Assembly (NCBI GenBank): GCA_937896265.1
Contig: CALBMD010000233.1
Coordinates: forward strand, 1 to 5,772
Direction: 5' to 3'
DNA length: 5,772 nucleotides
Origin: an uncultured Pseudomonadota bacterium
Lineage (GTDB): Bacteria; Bdellovibrionota_B; Oligoflexia; Oligoflexales; Bog-1112
The position numbers and the translations under genes were made by a program. Under the pieces are notes generated by a model. That model worked only from the letters and a program-made list of their open reading frames with translations, did no database searches and was not told the DNA's origin. Shown piece by piece: positions 4,865-5,772 of the stretch; position 1 is the stretch's first letter, and each line of letters starts with the position of its first letter.

Positions 4865-5772
4865 ATGAAGATTAAGGAGCATTTTCACAAGTATGAGCAC
4901 GAACAGATTACTTACTGTTATGACAAAGAGTCTGGGTTAGAAGCTATCATTGCAATCCATGATACAACCCTGGGACCTGCGTTAGGGGGCTGTCGGTTTT
5001 GGAACTATCCTAGCTATGAGGAAGCTTTATTTGACGTTGTTAGGCTTTCTCGTGGTATGACCTACAAGGCAGCTGTGGCTGGTCTTCCTCTGGGTGGGGG
5101 CAAATCGGTGATTATCGGTGACCCGAAAAAGCTAAAGAGCGAAAAGCTTTTTCGTGCTTTTGGCCAATATGTTAACGGCTTAGCCGGTCGCTATATTACA
5201 GCTGAGGACGTTAATATTAATGTCAGTGATGTGAATCAAATCGCTAAGGAGACGCGTTATGTCACCGGCGTGACAGTCGGTCATTCAGGCTCTGGCGACC
5301 CCTCGCCGGTAACAGCTTTGGGTGTTTTCTGTGGCATTAAAGCAGCCGTGAAAGCGAGCAAAGGGAGAGACTCTTTGGAGGGTCTTACGGTTGCTGTGCA
5401 AGGGTGTGGTGCGGTTGGTAGCTACCTTTGTTACTTGCTGCATCAAGAAGGAGCCAAGCTGATAGTAGCGGATGTTAATGCAGAAGTTTGTGCTAAGATG
5501 GCGACTCTTTATCGCGCTATCATTGTTCCTGTCGATCAAATCCATAGGCAACCTGCTGATATTTATTCTCCTTGCGCTCTAGGTGGTATTGTCAATGCAA
5601 AGACTATCCCAGACATTCAAGCAAAGATTGTTGCGGGTGCAGCTAATAACCAGCTTCTAAATGAAGAGGCTGATATGGACGCTCTGCGTGCAAGGGGTAT
5701 CCTTTATGCACCAGACTATGTGATCAATGCTGGTGGCTTGATTAATGTTTGTCATGAGCTAAGAGGCTATGA
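4865..5772 (+). CDS. ldh: Leucine dehydrogenase (Glu/Leu/Phe/Val dehydrogenase family), 3' end outside window
   Basis: Leucine dehydrogenase reversibly deaminates L-leucine (also valine and isoleucine) to the 2-oxo acid with NAD+, feeding branched-chain amino acid breakdown or synthesis of branched fatty-acid precursors. The frame is open from ATG 4865 to the window edge: 302 complete codons and two bases of the next. The family is usually about 350-365 residues, so roughly the last 50-60 are missing because the window ends, not because the gene is broken. Visible features are the substrate glycines in LGGCRF (40-45), Lys68 in MTYKAAVAG, catalytic Lys80 in PLGGGKSV, Asp115 in TAEDVN, GSGDPSPVTALG (142-153), the Rossmann motif GCGAVG (180-185) with Asp203 ending the second strand (NAD rather than NADP preference), and PDYVINAGGLINV (283-295). 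Key residue numbers coincide with those I recall for the Bacillus enzyme. It is divergent from mnmG and appears to be the first gene of its transcript. Confidence 0.93.
   Translation, partial: MKIKEHFHKYEHEQITYCYDKESGLEAIIAIHDTTLGPALGGCRFWNYPSYEEALFDVVRLSRGMTYKAAVAGLPLGGGKSVIIGDPKKLKSEKLFRAFGQYVNGLAGRYITAEDVNINVSDVNQIAKETRYVTGVTVGHSGSGDPSPVTALGVFCGIKAAVKASKGRDSLEGLTVAVQGCGAVGSYLCYLLHQEGAKLIVADVNAEVCAKMATLYRAIIVPVDQIHRQPADIYSPCALGGIVNAKTIPDIQAKIVAGAANNQLLNEEADMDALRARGILYAPDYVINAGGLINVCHELRGY

Noticed and set aside
4646..4900. 84-residue minus-strand frame spanning the mnmG start and the leucine dehydrogenase start
   Set aside because: It overlaps the coding starts of two well supported genes and has a low-complexity basic product with no recognisable domain.
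5285..5551. 88-residue minus-strand frame
   Set aside because: It is antisense to the leucine dehydrogenase Rossmann domain; a shadow frame.
5725..5772. Apparent TGA at the last three bases, considered as the stop of leucine dehydrogenase
   Set aside because: It is out of frame: the last full codon is TAT at 5768-5770 and the final GA begins the next codon, so the gene continues past the window.

Overview
The window reads as an ordinary bacterial chromosome segment of moderate, somewhat AT-leaning composition. It holds four clearly coding genes plus one probable small membrane protein gene. It also has one candidate small gene at the left end and two intergenic regions with regulatory potential. 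No RNA genes, insertion sequences, CRISPR arrays, prophage genes or other signs of recent transfer were seen. The organism cannot be named from the sequence. Full-length MnmG and an NAD-dependent leucine dehydrogenase say only 'bacterium'. The MnmG wording (CNPAIGG followed by TAKGHLVKEIDALGGEM) differs from the IGKGHLV form I associate with typical Gammaproteobacteria. The smaller ferritin-like protein resembles, from memory, proteins of myxobacteria and some other Proteobacteria. A Gram-negative, proteobacterial or deltaproteobacterial-like host is a low-confidence inference.

Layout. (1) From 2130 leftward to about 63 runs a compact minus-strand operon. It starts with a 401-residue ferritin-like protein (925-2130). 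A 236-residue ferritin-like protein (218-928) overlaps it by an ATGA stop/start junction. A possible 48-residue third gene (63-209) starts at TTG behind a very good Shine-Dalgarno sequence. (2) Positions 2131-2330 form a divergent intergenic region containing a perfect 11-base inverted repeat whose arms are 49 bases apart, plus candidate promoters in both directions. (3) A plus-strand gene at 2331-2786 encodes a small membrane protein I cannot assign. (4) It converges on mnmG (2850-4709, minus), the tRNA wobble-uridine modification enzyme. (5) After a 155-base divergent spacer, a leucine dehydrogenase gene begins at 4865 on the plus strand and runs off the right edge after 302 codons.

How they work together. 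The two ferritin-like genes are almost certainly co-translated and probably share a diiron-type function; their substrate is unknown. mnmG and the leucine dehydrogenase gene are housekeeping and catabolic genes with no evident link to that operon or to each other beyond a shared intergenic region. The least explained part is the ferritin-like operon with its small downstream reading frame and the inverted repeat upstream. I see nothing that amounts to a demonstrable new system.
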